Position numbers and translations under genes: made by a program. From WJLG01 sp964602485 (lineage in GTDB: Bacteria; Patescibacteriota; Patescibacteriia; Patescibacteriales; WJLG01): 64,000 nt of DNA. The notes below the pieces were generated by a model. It had not been told where the DNA came from, did no database searches, and saw only the letters and a program-made list of their open reading frames with translations. Below, one piece after another: positions 16,538-25,595 of the stretch (positions within the stretch are counted from its first letter, which is position 1; the number at the start of each line of letters is the position of its first letter). The stretch is from positions 62,001 to 126,000 of the forward strand of contig CAZRQU010000002.1 in NCBI GenBank assembly GCA_964602485.1. Direction: 5' to 3'.

Positions 16538-17242
16538 TTAGTTCAAGTGATGTTTTTCTTTTATGATCTTTTGGGCTTGGTTATATTTTTTTACTGCCGG
16601 TAAGAAAGGAAGCAGTTTATAAGTGAATGAAGGAAGCCAGTCGCTCATAGTGCCTTTTGGATGTATCTTGAAAAGCGGTTCATCTATCCAATAGCCGATA
16701 TGTTTTTGATCCAGCATAGTGAGCCATAGGTCCCAGTCTTGTAATCTTTTTATGTTTTGATCCCAACCGGTTACCGGAAAATGTTCGGTTTTGATAAGGG
16801 ATACGGTATGAATGTAGGGCATCTTTTTCAGCTTGGCTGCCGAATACGGACAAAGTTTGAAAAGTTTCCTGCCCCAATAAAAAGCTGAATAAACAAAACT
16901 CGCTTCCGGATGATTCTTTAGATTATCAAGCATTGTTTGCAAGCAATCTGGTTTTAGCACGGCATCAGCGTCGCAGAACAAAGTATATTCACCTTTAGCT
17001 ATTTGAAAACCTGAATTACGAGCTGCCGGAGCTCCTTCATTGTCGTGGGTCAGGACCTCATATCTTACGCCAAGCTCTTCGAACTTCGGCCGGAAATTCT
17101 CAGCGACTTCCCCGCTATCGTCAGTCGATCCATCATTGACGATCAGTATCTCATTATCTTTATAGGTTTGATCCAGTATGCTTTGTAAGCATTTTTTAAG
17201 AAACTTGGCTTGGTTGTAGACCGGAATGATTATGCTTATCAT
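16538..17242 (-). CDS. Glycosyltransferase family 2
   Basis: A 234-aa GT-A enzyme. It opens with SIIIPVYNQA, has the NDGSTDDS nucleotide-sugar motif (about residues 36-43) and the metal-binding D-A-D (CDADAVL, about 90-96). No membrane segment, so it is cytoplasmic, probably membrane-associated. Adds a sugar to the glycan handled by the neighbouring flippase and ligase-like protein. Sugar specificity unknown. Confidence 0.9.
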   Translation of the reverse strand: MISIIIPVYNQAKFLKKCLQSILDQTYKDNEILIVNDGSTDDSGEVAENFRPKFEELGVRYEVLTHDNEGAPAARNSGFQIAKGEYTLFCDADAVLKPDCLQTMLDNLKNHPEASFVYSAFYWGRKLFKLCPYSAAKLKKMPYIHTVSLIKTEHFPVTGWDQNIKRLQDWDLWLTMLDQKHIGYWIDEPLFKIHPKGTMSDWLPSFTYKLLPFLPAVKKYNQAQKIIKEKHHLN

Positions 17243-17267
17243 AATTTTTTTATTTGAATTATAGCTT

Positions 17268-18401
17268 CTAAGAGGTGAATATTCGTTTCAATTCGTCTAT
17301 TTGCTTCTTCCAATTGAATTCATTGATAGTTCTTTGTTTTCCTTGTTTTCCCAATTTATCCCTTAATTTCTTGTCTTTGGATAATCTTATCAATTTACGA
17401 TCGATATCCATTATGTCCTCCGGGTCAACAAGAAGTCCATTGACCCCATCTACCACAGCATCCCTAACTCCCCCGCTATCCCCCGCTATCACCGGCTTGC
17501 CGGCCAGATTGGCTTCCAGGTAAACGATGCCGAAACCTTCAAAATCACCGTCTATCTCTCGGGAAGGCATGGCGAAGATGTCGCAGGCTTCCATCCAAGC
17601 TTCTGTCTCCTCTTTGCTTATCTTGCCTGTCATAACTATCCTTTTGCGCGCCTTCTGCGGGAGTTTATCGATCTTTTTTTTCAAGTATCCTCTATCAGGA
17701 CCGTCTCCAGCTAGCACGTATAGAATATCTTCATCCTCCTCAAGACTGCGAGGGAGAACTTCGATCATTTTATCAAATCCTTTTCTTTTGACAAGCCTTC
17801 CTAAGGATAATACCACGGTTTTTCCCCAGAGTTCATATTTGGTTTTTAGTTTTTGAGCCAATTCTTTTTGCGGTTCTCGATCTATCCCAACCCCCGGATT
17901 TACCACAAAAGTTTTGTCATTCAGCTCGGGGTCGAAATTATTGACCAGTTTGGCCGTGTAGGAATTAGCGCAGATTATCTTATCGGCCCGTTTAAGTATC
18001 TTGGCCGTCATTCGGTTCTTTCTTGGACTCTTGAGAGCGTAAGCGAAGTCCATGCCATGCAGTATCACTGAGTACTCAAGCCCTTTCCACTTGGAAAGAT
18101 GATAAGCGGCAATGCCCAAGGGTAAGATCTGGCCGACCAGTACATGCTCGGTCTTCCTTTTTCTGGCCAGTAGCCACAAATGAAAAAGGGCCGGTAGCCA
18201 GCCGGGTTTCATATACCCACAAACGAGCTTTTTATAGAATACATGGCCGTTTATGAGTTGGCCCAGCTTATTACCTTTTTGACTATGAGCTAAAACATCC
18301 ATTCGGTCTATGCCCCAATAGCGAACCAAGTTATGGTAATAGTTGGAAACTCCGCCAATAGCTGGAGGGAATTCCAATGTGAACAACAAGAAATGTTTCA
18401 T
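17268..18401 (-). CDS. Glycosyltransferase family 4 (GT-B)
   Basis: A 377-aa GT-B enzyme. N-terminal acceptor domain with the glycine loop FPPAIGGVSNY (about residues 10-20), C-terminal donor domain with SLGRLVKRKGFD and the E-x7-E-type motif (MPSREIDGDFEGFGIVYLEA). A GTG at 18407 would overlap the flippase stop, but the ATG at 18401 gives the classical N-terminus. Located between flippase and GT2 in the same operon. Confidence 0.9.
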   Translation of the reverse strand: MKHFLLFTLEFPPAIGGVSNYYHNLVRYWGIDRMDVLAHSQKGNKLGQLINGHVFYKKLVCGYMKPGWLPALFHLWLLARKRKTEHVLVGQILPLGIAAYHLSKWKGLEYSVILHGMDFAYALKSPRKNRMTAKILKRADKIICANSYTAKLVNNFDPELNDKTFVVNPGVGIDREPQKELAQKLKTKYELWGKTVVLSLGRLVKRKGFDKMIEVLPRSLEEDEDILYVLAGDGPDRGYLKKKIDKLPQKARKRIVMTGKISKEETEAWMEACDIFAMPSREIDGDFEGFGIVYLEANLAGKPVIAGDSGGVRDAVVDGVNGLLVDPEDIMDIDRKLIRLSKDKKLRDKLGKQGKQRTINEFNWKKQIDELKRIFTS

Positions 18402-18403
18402 GA

Positions 18404-19840
18404 TCACTTTCTTAAGAATGATCCGCAGATATGCCTTATTTCATCCTTTTTCAGGATCTTGAGCGTCAATAACAGGAAGAAATACAATAAGGCTCCGGCA
18501 GGGATCAAGGCTAAAGCAGGCGCGTATTCCTTGGCTGCGTAAACCCCTATCCCCATCAAACCGGCCGATAGCAGTATTTTGGCAAAAGCGGTCAGTATCT
18601 TCTTTTTATCTATATTAATTATCTTAAGCGCCCAATAGAGGCCCAGGACGGTCATTAGTATATTAGTGGCCAGAACAGTGATACTGGCTCCTAATGCCTG
18701 GAATCTGGGGACCAGTATCAGATTAAGAATTATACTCGCCACCGCGGTTATTATCATGTTGGCGGTATTTTTCTTTTGTTGGTCGCAAGCATTCAATAGC
18801 GAGCCTATGGGGAAATTGACAAAGACGAACAACACGGAAAGAATTATCACCTGCATTGGCAGGACAGCGGCTTGATACCCTTCTTTAAAGATGATTATTA
18901 TCTTATCGGCCAAAGCTACTACGCCGGCGCTGATCGGTATCGATATCACCATTAGATAGATGAGCGCTTTCTCGAAACTCACTTTAAGCTGTTTCCTGTC
19001 GTTTTGCCAGAAGTTGCTCATGGCCGGATACAAGGAAGCCACAAAAGCCATGGGTAAGAATTGTAGAGCGAATATTATCTTAAATGATATTTGATAATAG
19101 CCAACATATTCATCTCCTGCCAAAACGCCCAGAAGCACCGAGTCCATATACATATACAGCCTTTGGAAGATAGCGAATAATCCGAAAGGCAGGGTTATCA
19201 GCAAGAGTCTTCTCATCAACTGCCAGTTGAAGACCGGTATTATCCTTATTTTGAATTTTTTTATCAATACGGTCGATGAGTATATGAAATGAAAGATACT
19301 AGCTGACAGCAGGGCGCACATTATGTAGATGAGACCCAGGTCATTATAAAGGAATATCAGGCCGGTGGTCATTACGATAATTTGAAAAAGGACCGAAGAT
19401 ATGCTTTCGAAAAGAAGATTGTGAAAGCCTCGGACCACTGCCCAGAAAGTGGTGGTGAAAGAATCAAGGACTACGCACCCCAGTGAGATATAGATGAGAT
19501 TTCTGACCAATTGTCCGTAATCGCCGACATTGACGGTTATGACCGTAGCTAAAACGGTTAGTATCACTAAAGGTAGTTTGATAGCTACTACCGACCCCAG
19601 GAGGTTGTTGGCCTCATCTTTCTTCTTGGCTACTTCCCGGGTGAGCATATTCACCATGCCTATGTCTATCAATATGGAAAAGACCGTGGTGAAGGAAATG
19701 GCGAAATAATACTTGCCCAGATTCTCCGGACCTAAATTTCGGGCTAAAAGCGTGAAATAAGTAAAAGAAATGATCTTTTGCAACACTAGTGCAAAAGTCA
19801 AATATGAAGTGTTTTTAGTTATATTCCCTATCTTTTCCAT
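18404..19840 (-). CDS. Polysaccharide flippase (Wzx/MOP superfamily)
   Basis: A 478-aa protein with about 12-14 transmembrane helices, starting MEKIGNITKNTSYL, the usual beginning of Wzx/RfbX-type exporters. It moves lipid-linked oligosaccharides across the cytoplasmic membrane. The frame extends upstream to 19948, but that part reads through a terminator and the end of another gene, so 19840 is preferred. First gene of the polysaccharide operon and adjacent to the GT4 gene. Confidence 0.88.
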   Translation of the reverse strand: MEKIGNITKNTSYLTFALVLQKIISFTYFTLLARNLGPENLGKYYFAISFTTVFSILIDIGMVNMLTREVAKKKDEANNLLGSVVAIKLPLVILTVLATVITVNVGDYGQLVRNLIYISLGCVVLDSFTTTFWAVVRGFHNLLFESISSVLFQIIVMTTGLIFLYNDLGLIYIMCALLSASIFHFIYSSTVLIKKFKIRIIPVFNWQLMRRLLLITLPFGLFAIFQRLYMYMDSVLLGVLAGDEYVGYYQISFKIIFALQFLPMAFVASLYPAMSNFWQNDRKQLKVSFEKALIYLMVISIPISAGVVALADKIIIIFKEGYQAAVLPMQVIILSVLFVFVNFPIGSLLNACDQQKKNTANMIITAVASIILNLILVPRFQALGASITVLATNILMTVLGLYWALKIINIDKKKILTAFAKILLSAGLMGIGVYAAKEYAPALALIPAGALLYFFLLLTLKILKKDEIRHICGSFLRK

Positions 19841-19867
19841 AGGCTTTATTATATCAGAAAAGGCGTA

Positions 19868-19901
19868 ATAAAAAAACCGCTGATCAGCCTGTGTCAGCGG
19901 T
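19868..19901 (-). terminator. Terminator overlapping the end of the 62-aa gene
   Basis: Perfect ACCGCTGA / TCAGCGGT stem, 10-nt loop, T-run on the minus strand. The stop codon of the small gene lies in the loop. Confidence 0.85.
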
Positions 19902-20072
19902 CCATCTACTAAAGGTAAAGAACATACATATCCCGAAAAAAAGGGCAAGGATCATCTTGGGAGCCAGGGTTAGGACCTTCACCACCAAAAATGCCAAAGC
20001 GGCCAGCAAGAGCACCGGGGAAAATAGTAGTACTCTGATAAAAGACACTTCTCCGTGATCATTGAAGATCAT
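19884..20072 (-). CDS. Small membrane protein, 62 aa
   Basis: Not recognised. Start decided by AAAGGAGA 6 nt before the ATG; an ATG at 20138 would add 22 residues without an SD. Two hydrophobic segments (about residues 13-32 and 36-54) with a short charged N-terminus. Single-gene unit whose stop lies within its own terminator loop. Confidence 0.65.
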   Translation of the reverse strand: MIFNDHGEVSFIRVLLFSPVLLLAALAFLVVKVLTLAPKMILALFFGICMFFTFSRWTADTG

Positions 20073-20213
20073 TGATCTCTCCTTTGCTTGTTTTTTAAGG
20101 TTTTGTTCTATGATGACACGAAAATTAGTCTTTTGCAAGCACCTTGTTCTTGATTAATTATAAAAAATGTGTTAGTATCTTTTTATATTAAAACAATAAG
20201 ATATATAGTCACT

Positions 20214-20558
20214 ATGAAGAAAGAGATACATCCGGAATACTACTCGGAAGCTAAAGTTATCTGCGCTTGCGGAAATACCTTTACTACCGGTTCTACCAAG
20301 CCGGAATTGAAAGTCGATCTGTGCTCTCAATGCCATCCTTTCTATACCGGAAAGCAGAAATTGGTCGATACGGCCAAACGAGTTGAGAAGTTCCAGGCTA
20401 AGATGGACAAACAGAAAGAAATGGGCAGTAAGAAAGGTAAAACCGCCAAAAGAGCGGCTAAAGCGGCTAAGAAAGCGGCTAAAGCCTCGGAAAAGGTAGA
20501 AAAGGTGGATAGCACCAAGAAGAAAACCAAGGCTTCTGCAAAAAAAGACGAAAAATAG
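20214..20558 (+). CDS. rpmE: 50S ribosomal protein L31 with a long basic tail
   Basis: Large-subunit protein bridging to the small subunit. The chosen ATG gives [10 protein letters not shown], the family N-terminus. It is the zinc type: Cys16 and Cys18 (CACG) and Cys37 and Cys40 (CSQC). After the roughly 68-residue L31 core comes an extension of about 45 residues made of Lys/Ala repeats, resembling histone H1 tails and roughly doubling the usual length of the protein. The tail is in frame and intact. Confidence 0.95.
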   Translation: MKKEIHPEYYSEAKVICACGNTFTTGSTKPELKVDLCSQCHPFYTGKQKLVDTAKRVEKFQAKMDKQKEMGSKKGKTAKRAAKAAKKAAKASEKVEKVDSTKKKTKASAKKDEK

Positions 20559-20566
20559 ATACTTTG

Positions 20567-20626
20567 AAAACGGCTTTTTGGCTATTTTGTGTTATAATGA
20601 CATTAGATGGCCGAACAAGCCGTTTT
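20567..20626 (+). terminator. Inverted repeat between rpmE and prfA with the prfA promoter in its loop
   Basis: Perfect AAAACGGCTT / AAGCCGTTTT arms 40 bp apart, right arm followed by ATTAT. It may end rpmE transcripts. The loop holds an extended -10 (TGT then TATAAT, 20590-20598), so transcripts starting there lack the left arm. Confidence 0.5.
20590..20598 (+). promoter_or_regulatory. Extended -10 promoter of prfA-prmC
   Basis: TGT plus TATAAT; no good -35 at 17 bp. Start predicted near 20605, giving a leader of about 38 nt. Confidence 0.5.
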
Positions 20627-20642
20627 ATTATAGGATAATGAT

Positions 20643-21695
20643 ATGTACGAAGATATAAAGAAAAAATTCAAAGAATTGGAAACAAAGCTCTCCGACCCGG
20701 CTGTCATTGGCGATCAAGCCGAGCTTACCAAAGTGTCCAAAGAGCATTCCCGATCAAAGGATATAGTTGCCAATATAGAGGAATTGGAAAAGATAGAGGC
20801 CAATATAGAACAAAACCAAGACGTTTTGGATAATGAGGATGATAAAGACCTGCAGGAATTGGCCGCTTCTGAGATCGAGGAGCTTAAGCCAAGACGTGAT
20901 CAGCTCAAAGAACAAATAGACGAAGAGCTTCATCCGGCCGATCCTAATGATATCAAAAATGCCATAGTCGAGATCAGGGCCGGTACCGGAGGTGACGAAT
21001 CAGCTTTGTTCGCAGCTGATCTTTTTCGTATGTATTCTCGTTATGCCGAGGTTCAAGGATGGAAGCTTGAGATATTGGATTCCAGCCCCATAGGCATAGG
21101 AGGATTCAAGGAGATCATTTTTTCCGTATCAGGCAAGAATGTCTATGGCCATATGAAATATGAGGCCGGCACTCATCGGGTGCAAAGGGTTCCGGAGACT
21201 GAAAAACAAGGGCGCGTCCACACTTCAGCTGTGACCGTAGCCGTTATGCCCGAGGCTGAGGAAGTCGATATCGAGATCAATCCCAATGACCTGCGTATAG
21301 ATACTTATGCCGCTTCCGGTCCAGGAGGACAGAAGGTCAATACCACCAATTCCGCGGTTCGTATAACTCATGTTCCGACCGGTACGGTGGTTCAATGCCA
21401 GGATCAGAAATCCCAGCATCAGAACAAAGAAAAGGCTATGCAAATAATGCGCTCTCGAGTTTTAGCCAAGATAGAGGAAGAAAGATCGATCCAGGAGGCT
21501 TCGGCCAGAAAAGCCATGGTCGGCACCGGTGATCGCAGTGAGAAGATAAGGACCTATAATTATCCACAAGATAGGATAACCGACCATAGGATAAAAAAGA
21601 ATTGGAGCAATATGGATTCTATTTTAAGCGGTGACCTAGGACAAGTGGTCGATGCTTTAAAAGAGGCGGAAAAGGAACTTAAAAAAGAAGAATAA
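20643..21695 (+). CDS. prfA: Peptide chain release factor 1
   Basis: Recognises UAA and UAG and triggers peptide release. 350 aa. The GGQ tip is visible in GPGGQKVNTT (about residue 225), the coiled N-terminal domain covers about 1-100. Methylated on the GGQ Gln by PrmC, encoded 17 bp downstream, a common pairing. RF1 plus TGA used as a stop elsewhere in the window argues for the ordinary genetic code. Confidence 0.96.
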   Translation: MYEDIKKKFKELETKLSDPAVIGDQAELTKVSKEHSRSKDIVANIEELEKIEANIEQNQDVLDNEDDKDLQELAASEIEELKPRRDQLKEQIDEELHPADPNDIKNAIVEIRAGTGGDESALFAADLFRMYSRYAEVQGWKLEILDSSPIGIGGFKEIIFSVSGKNVYGHMKYEAGTHRVQRVPETEKQGRVHTSAVTVAVMPEAEEVDIEINPNDLRIDTYAASGPGGQKVNTTNSAVRITHVPTGTVVQCQDQKSQHQNKEKAMQIMRSRVLAKIEEERSIQEASARKAMVGTGDRSEKIRTYNYPQDRITDHRIKKNWSNMDSILSGDLGQVVDALKEAEKELKKEE

Positions 21696-21712
21696 AACTT
21701 CAAATATCCAAT

Positions 21713-22615
21713 ATGGACATAAACAAAGCCTTGCAAAGAAACAAGCAACGGCTAAAAGAAAAAGATGTTGATAATGTCGACTTCGAAGCCGGATCTATTT
21801 TGGCCTTTGCCCTTAAAAAACCCAGAGAGTATCTTTTCGCTCACCCAGAACATAAATTAAGCCTGCCGGAATTGGTCAAAAATGAATTATTGGTGCGGAA
21901 AAGGATGTCGAACTCTCCCCTGGCCTACCTGACCGGTTCTCGTGAATTCTTCGGTTTGGATTTCAAAGTCAACAGATCTGTCCTTATACCTCGACCGGAA
22001 ACCGAACTAATGGTCGAAGAAGCCTTAAGGATATACCGAGAATACGGAGTCAAGAGTTTTTTGGATGTTGGTACCGGCAGTGGTTGCATAATAACCACTT
22101 TGGCCTTAAAGATCCCTGAGGGGTCCTTCACGGGCTTGGATATAAGCAAAAAGGCCCTGGCTGTGGCTAAAAGCAATGCCAGAAAGCATAAGGTGGGCAA
22201 ACGGATAAGATTCCTAAGATCGAACCTTATAAGGGAAGTGATGAATGATGATCTCAGATCTCCGATGATGATATTGGCCAATCTCCCCTACCTGACACCA
22301 AAGCAGGTCCAAGATTCTCCTTCTATTAAAAAAGAGCCCAAATTGGCTCTTTTAGGAGGTGATGACGGTTTGGAATATTATCACTTGCTTTTCAAACAGA
22401 TAAGAGCTTGCCGGTTCCCTCGCCCTTTATTCGTTCTTTGCGAAATAGACGAGGGTCAAGGCAGGAAACTTTCCAAGATAGTTGAAGAAGAATTGCCTTC
22501 AGCGACCATGACCATTAAAAAAGATCTAAAGGATCTTCCGCGTTTGGCCATACTGAAATTACCCAAGGCCAAGGACCCTGGTCAGCCTAGAATATCACCT
22601 CGACATCAGGTCTGA
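21713..22615 (+). CDS. prmC: Release factor glutamine methyltransferase
   Basis: Methylates the GGQ glutamine of release factors. 300 aa. N-terminal helical domain (about 1-85), then the Rossmann methyltransferase with the SAM-binding DVGTGSG motif (about residues 118-124) and the catalytic NLPY motif (ANLPYLTP, about 188-195). Overlaps the convergent DUF3048 gene by 29 bp at the 3' ends. A terminator for this operon lies inside that opposite gene (22659-22690). Confidence 0.95.
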   Translation: MDINKALQRNKQRLKEKDVDNVDFEAGSILAFALKKPREYLFAHPEHKLSLPELVKNELLVRKRMSNSPLAYLTGSREFFGLDFKVNRSVLIPRPETELMVEEALRIYREYGVKSFLDVGTGSGCIITTLALKIPEGSFTGLDISKKALAVAKSNARKHKVGKRIRFLRSNLIREVMNDDLRSPMMILANLPYLTPKQVQDSPSIKKEPKLALLGGDDGLEYYHLLFKQIRACRFPRPLFVLCEIDEGQGRKLSKIVEEELPSATMTIKKDLKDLPRLAILKLPKAKDPGQPRISPRHQV

Positions 22616-23726
22616 CCACCTCTATCCAGGTTTTACCGGTATTGAACTCGACCTCTTCACCGTCTTCGTAAAAGAAGACGGTTCTTTTTTGTGAATCAGG
22701 TTTGGCCCATTGCCCGTTGGTACATGTTCCATCCAGGCAGATAACCGCTTTGCCCCAGCCGGTCGTATTCATCTTGAGGCGTAATTTTTCGTCCAGCACC
22801 TTGGCCGGTATGTATTGTATTATAAGATTCTTGGCTCTGATCTCGTTCTTCTCGGCTGTGAAATGCTCTTTGCCGTTCAGGTAGCGCAAGTATGAATTAC
22901 CTTCTCTTTTATATTCCCATTTGACTGCCATTTCATCGGACTTGAATTTTATCTCTATCTTGGGGTATGGGCTTATGACCATAGGGTCGTCTTTTTTGTA
23001 TTTCCAAGATCGGAAAATATGGTCCTTTTCATTCTCTCCATTGTCGATATATTCTTTTAATTTTTCTGTTGACGTGAAGATGTTGTGCGGAGCCGGTCTG
23101 TCCTTGCTCCTCCAATAGCTATCTTCATTATAGAATTCATTAAGATCCGTTATTCCCTTAAGGGCGATCTCTGCCAGAGCTTGTGGACTGCCTCCACAAT
23201 GGCAGTACAAGGCGCCCAGTCCATCAGACCAATCCACAAAGTAAGGTCGAGCGCTTCTCACCGGACCTATTTTAGGTATTTCTTTGTTCGGATCGAAAAC
23301 AGCCATGAATCTGGTGAACCGACCTTCAACCTCCGCTTCATAGACCAAGTCGGCCTCATCAAGCCCGTGAGGCGGTCTGGCTTGCGGGTGATTATCTATC
23401 ATAACGGCTACCGGCTTAAAATTTGCCATTTCAGGCTCTACATAAACACCGTCCAATTTCCTTCTTACACACCCTTCGCAAGGTTCGTCCTTCATTTGTT
23501 CTCCTTCTTTTGGTGCTTCTGCTTGTTTTTGGCTCAAAGGAGTTTCTTTATCCTTGGAAAATAACAAAAAATACCAAGTGAAGCCGACAACGGCGGCCAC
23601 AAAAAAAACCATGGAAAATAGCATTATTATTCTCCATAGTTTTTTCTTGTTCTTGAGTATGTGTTTTATGTTCTCCAAAAAACCGGGCTCAATGATGTTG
23701 AGTTTGTCCTTGATATTTTTGGACAT
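22587..23726 (-). CDS. DUF3048 domain protein with an N-terminal membrane anchor
   Basis: A bitopic protein with a basic N-terminus (about 35 residues), one transmembrane helix (about 36-58), a linker, then the two-part DUF3048 region (about 90-370), recognisable from VAVMIDNHPQARPPHG and PKIGPVRSARPYFVDW. The family is extracytoplasmic (YerB-like in Firmicutes) and of unknown function. I start at ATG 23726, since an upstream ATG at 23849 would overlap rplY by 74 bp. Last gene of the rodA-rplY run. Confidence 0.85.
   Translation of the reverse strand: MSKNIKDKLNIIEPGFLENIKHILKNKKKLWRIIMLFSMVFFVAAVVGFTWYFLLFSKDKETPLSQKQAEAPKEGEQMKDEPCEGCVRRKLDGVYVEPEMANFKPVAVMIDNHPQARPPHGLDEADLVYEAEVEGRFTRFMAVFDPNKEIPKIGPVRSARPYFVDWSDGLGALYCHCGGSPQALAEIALKGITDLNEFYNEDSYWRSKDRPAPHNIFTSTEKLKEYIDNGENEKDHIFRSWKYKKDDPMVISPYPKIEIKFKSDEMAVKWEYKREGNSYLRYLNGKEHFTAEKNEIRAKNLIIQYIPAKVLDEKLRLKMNTTGWGKAVICLDGTCTNGQWAKPDSQKRTVFFYEDGEEVEFNTGKTWIEVVRPDVEVIF
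22659..22690 (+). terminator. Intrinsic terminator of prfA-prmC inside the opposite coding sequence
   Basis: Perfect ACCGTCTTC / GAAGACGGT stem with a 6-nt loop, then TCTTTTTT on the plus strand. It lies within the C-terminal coding part of the DUF3048 gene and is read there as VFFYEDGEE. Confidence 0.85.
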
Positions 23727-23775
23727 TTTTTGCTTTTTATTTTTTATATTGGAAGTTTTTGTCAGATCCGATGAC

Positions 23776-24456
23776 CTACTCTTTGCCCTCTTCCTTCTTT
23801 TCGCCTTCTCCACCTTCCTTGTTGTCCTCTTTAGCGCCTCCAGTTTCACTTTCTACTGACTCAGGAGAAGGTATCTCTTCTTCTTTTTCTTCTTTAGGCT
23901 CGACAACGATAGCTACCATGCCGTCCGGATCTTGAGCGACTTCCATGCCTTCCGGTATGTTCAAATCTTTGATATGTATGGTATCACCCAATTCATTTAG
24001 CTTGGAGATATCAACGTCTATATGGTTCACCAGGTCGCCTGGAAGACATTTAACCTCTATTTCGTCAGCGTCTTTGATCAATGAACCGCCAAGATTTTTG
24101 ATCGCATTGGATTCGCCAATGAAATTAAGTTGAATTGAAGCATTGATCGGTTCGTTCATGTTGACCTCATAGAAGTCCACATGGATCAGGTCGCCTTTGA
24201 CCGGATCCCTTTGTATATCCTTTATCAATACCTTTTTCTCTGACTCTTTCCCGTCAACGATCATATCTATCAAAGTTGACTCACCAGCTCTTTCAAATAC
24301 CTTTTTTATGGTATTATGGGCGATCTTAAAAATCGCATTTTCTTTTAAATGAGCGCCGTAAAGCACAGCTGGAACCATTCCGTTCCTTACCAGCTCTTTC
24401 GGGCTTTCTTCTTTGGTTCTGGTGCTAACCTCCATTTTGATGCTTTCTTTAGCCAT
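23776..24456 (-). CDS. rplY: 50S ribosomal protein L25 (Ctc/TL5 type)
   Basis: Binds 5S rRNA. 226 aa, the long two-domain form: the L25 domain (about residues 1-92, including the PAVLYG segment) and the Ctc-type C-terminal domain (about 95-185, with DLVNHIDVDIS), followed by a Glu/Lys-rich acidic tail of about 35 residues. In an operon between rodA and DUF3048. Confidence 0.95.
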   Translation of the reverse strand: MAKESIKMEVSTRTKEESPKELVRNGMVPAVLYGAHLKENAIFKIAHNTIKKVFERAGESTLIDMIVDGKESEKKVLIKDIQRDPVKGDLIHVDFYEVNMNEPINASIQLNFIGESNAIKNLGGSLIKDADEIEVKCLPGDLVNHIDVDISKLNELGDTIHIKDLNIPEGMEVAQDPDGMVAIVVEPKEEKEEEIPSPESVESETGGAKEDNKEGGEGEKKEEGKE

Positions 24457-24470
24457 AAATATGTTTAATA

Positions 24471-25574
24471 TTAGTAATTTATCTTTGACCTAACGATCAT
24501 ATTCTCCATGATCCCTATCAGTATGAAAGAGGATACTATGGAACTGCCTCCATAACTTATAAAAGGCAAAGAAATCCCCACTACCGGGAGGATTCCTATA
24601 TTCATACTAATATTAATAAACATTTCAATAAAAATCAAGCCCACGGTACCCAAAATGAAGAATATGGCAAAATCATCATTGATATTCTTCAGATTGGCTA
24701 TAGCTCTAAAGAACAGTAAGGCATAGAGGATGAATACCATAGATACACCTAAAAACCCCAGCTCTTCAGCAATAACGGCGAATATGAAGTCGTTTTGAGC
24801 TTCTGGGAGGAACTTGAGTTGGGACTGAGAGCCGAACCCTAATCCTCGACCGGTCAATCCGCCGGCGCCGACAGCTATCATCGCCTGGTTTATGTTATAG
24901 CCTTGGTCCAGTACATTCGAGGTCGGATTCATAAAGGTCAATATCCTTTGTTTTTGGTAAGGCTTAAAAAGAAAAGACCATAATATTATCGAAGAAAGGG
25001 CCAAAAGCACTCCTAATATTAAAAAATATTTACGAGAAAATCCAGTGACCATCAATATGCTCATCCAGATGAAGAATATCAGCAGGGCCGATCCGAAATC
25101 CGGTTGAATAAAGACCAAGCCCGAGATCATCGCGGTCAGAATGCCGGAATGCACCATTTGTTTGAACGGTCTATTCTTGATAGCTCTGTCAGAGAAGAAT
25201 CTGGCCAAGAATATTATCATTATTATCTTGGCGAATTCGGCAGGTTGAAGATTTACCGGTCCAAGGTCGAACCAGCCTCTGGTGCCGCGAATGGAAGTAC
25301 CAAAGAAAAGTACGGCCACTAAGGCTATTAGGGTGAAGATATAGAAATATTTGGCAAAGCTTCGCAATGAACGGTAATCTATGAAGGAGAATGTGAAAAG
25401 CATGGTTAAGCCCAGCAATACGAAGACTATCTGTTTTTGAAAATTAATAAGATCGGCTGTTTCCCGTCCGAGAGCCACACTGTATATTTCCATCAAGCCG
25501 AAACAAGCCAATAAAAAAACGGCCGAGAACAATATCCAATCGAATTTTTTCAAGTATAAGTATATTTTGTTCAT
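24471..25574 (-). CDS. rodA: Rod-shape peptidoglycan glycosyltransferase RodA (SEDS family)
   Basis: A SEDS polymerase that extends glycan strands from lipid II during elongation. 367 aa with about 10 transmembrane helices. Characteristic segments: FGTSIRGTRGWFDLG near residue 90-104, GFGSQSQLKFLPEAQNDFI near 245-263, and ISLPFISYGGSS near the C-terminus. RodA is preferred over FtsW from length and the short cytoplasmic N-terminus. Confidence 0.92.
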   Translation of the reverse strand: MNKIYLYLKKFDWILFSAVFLLACFGLMEIYSVALGRETADLINFQKQIVFVLLGLTMLFTFSFIDYRSLRSFAKYFYIFTLIALVAVLFFGTSIRGTRGWFDLGPVNLQPAEFAKIIMIIFLARFFSDRAIKNRPFKQMVHSGILTAMISGLVFIQPDFGSALLIFFIWMSILMVTGFSRKYFLILGVLLALSSIILWSFLFKPYQKQRILTFMNPTSNVLDQGYNINQAMIAVGAGGLTGRGLGFGSQSQLKFLPEAQNDFIFAVIAEELGFLGVSMVFILYALLFFRAIANLKNINDDFAIFFILGTVGLIFIEMFINISMNIGILPVVGISLPFISYGGSSIVSSFILIGIMENMIVRSKINY

Positions 25575-25595
25575 TTGCTTCCTGTCTCCTCTTCT

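Noticed and set aside
20642..22615. Recoded UGA (as in some CPR lineages)
   Set aside because: Many genes here end in TGA at the expected family length and RF1 is present; nothing suggests TGA read as glycine. RF2 was not seen but may lie elsewhere.
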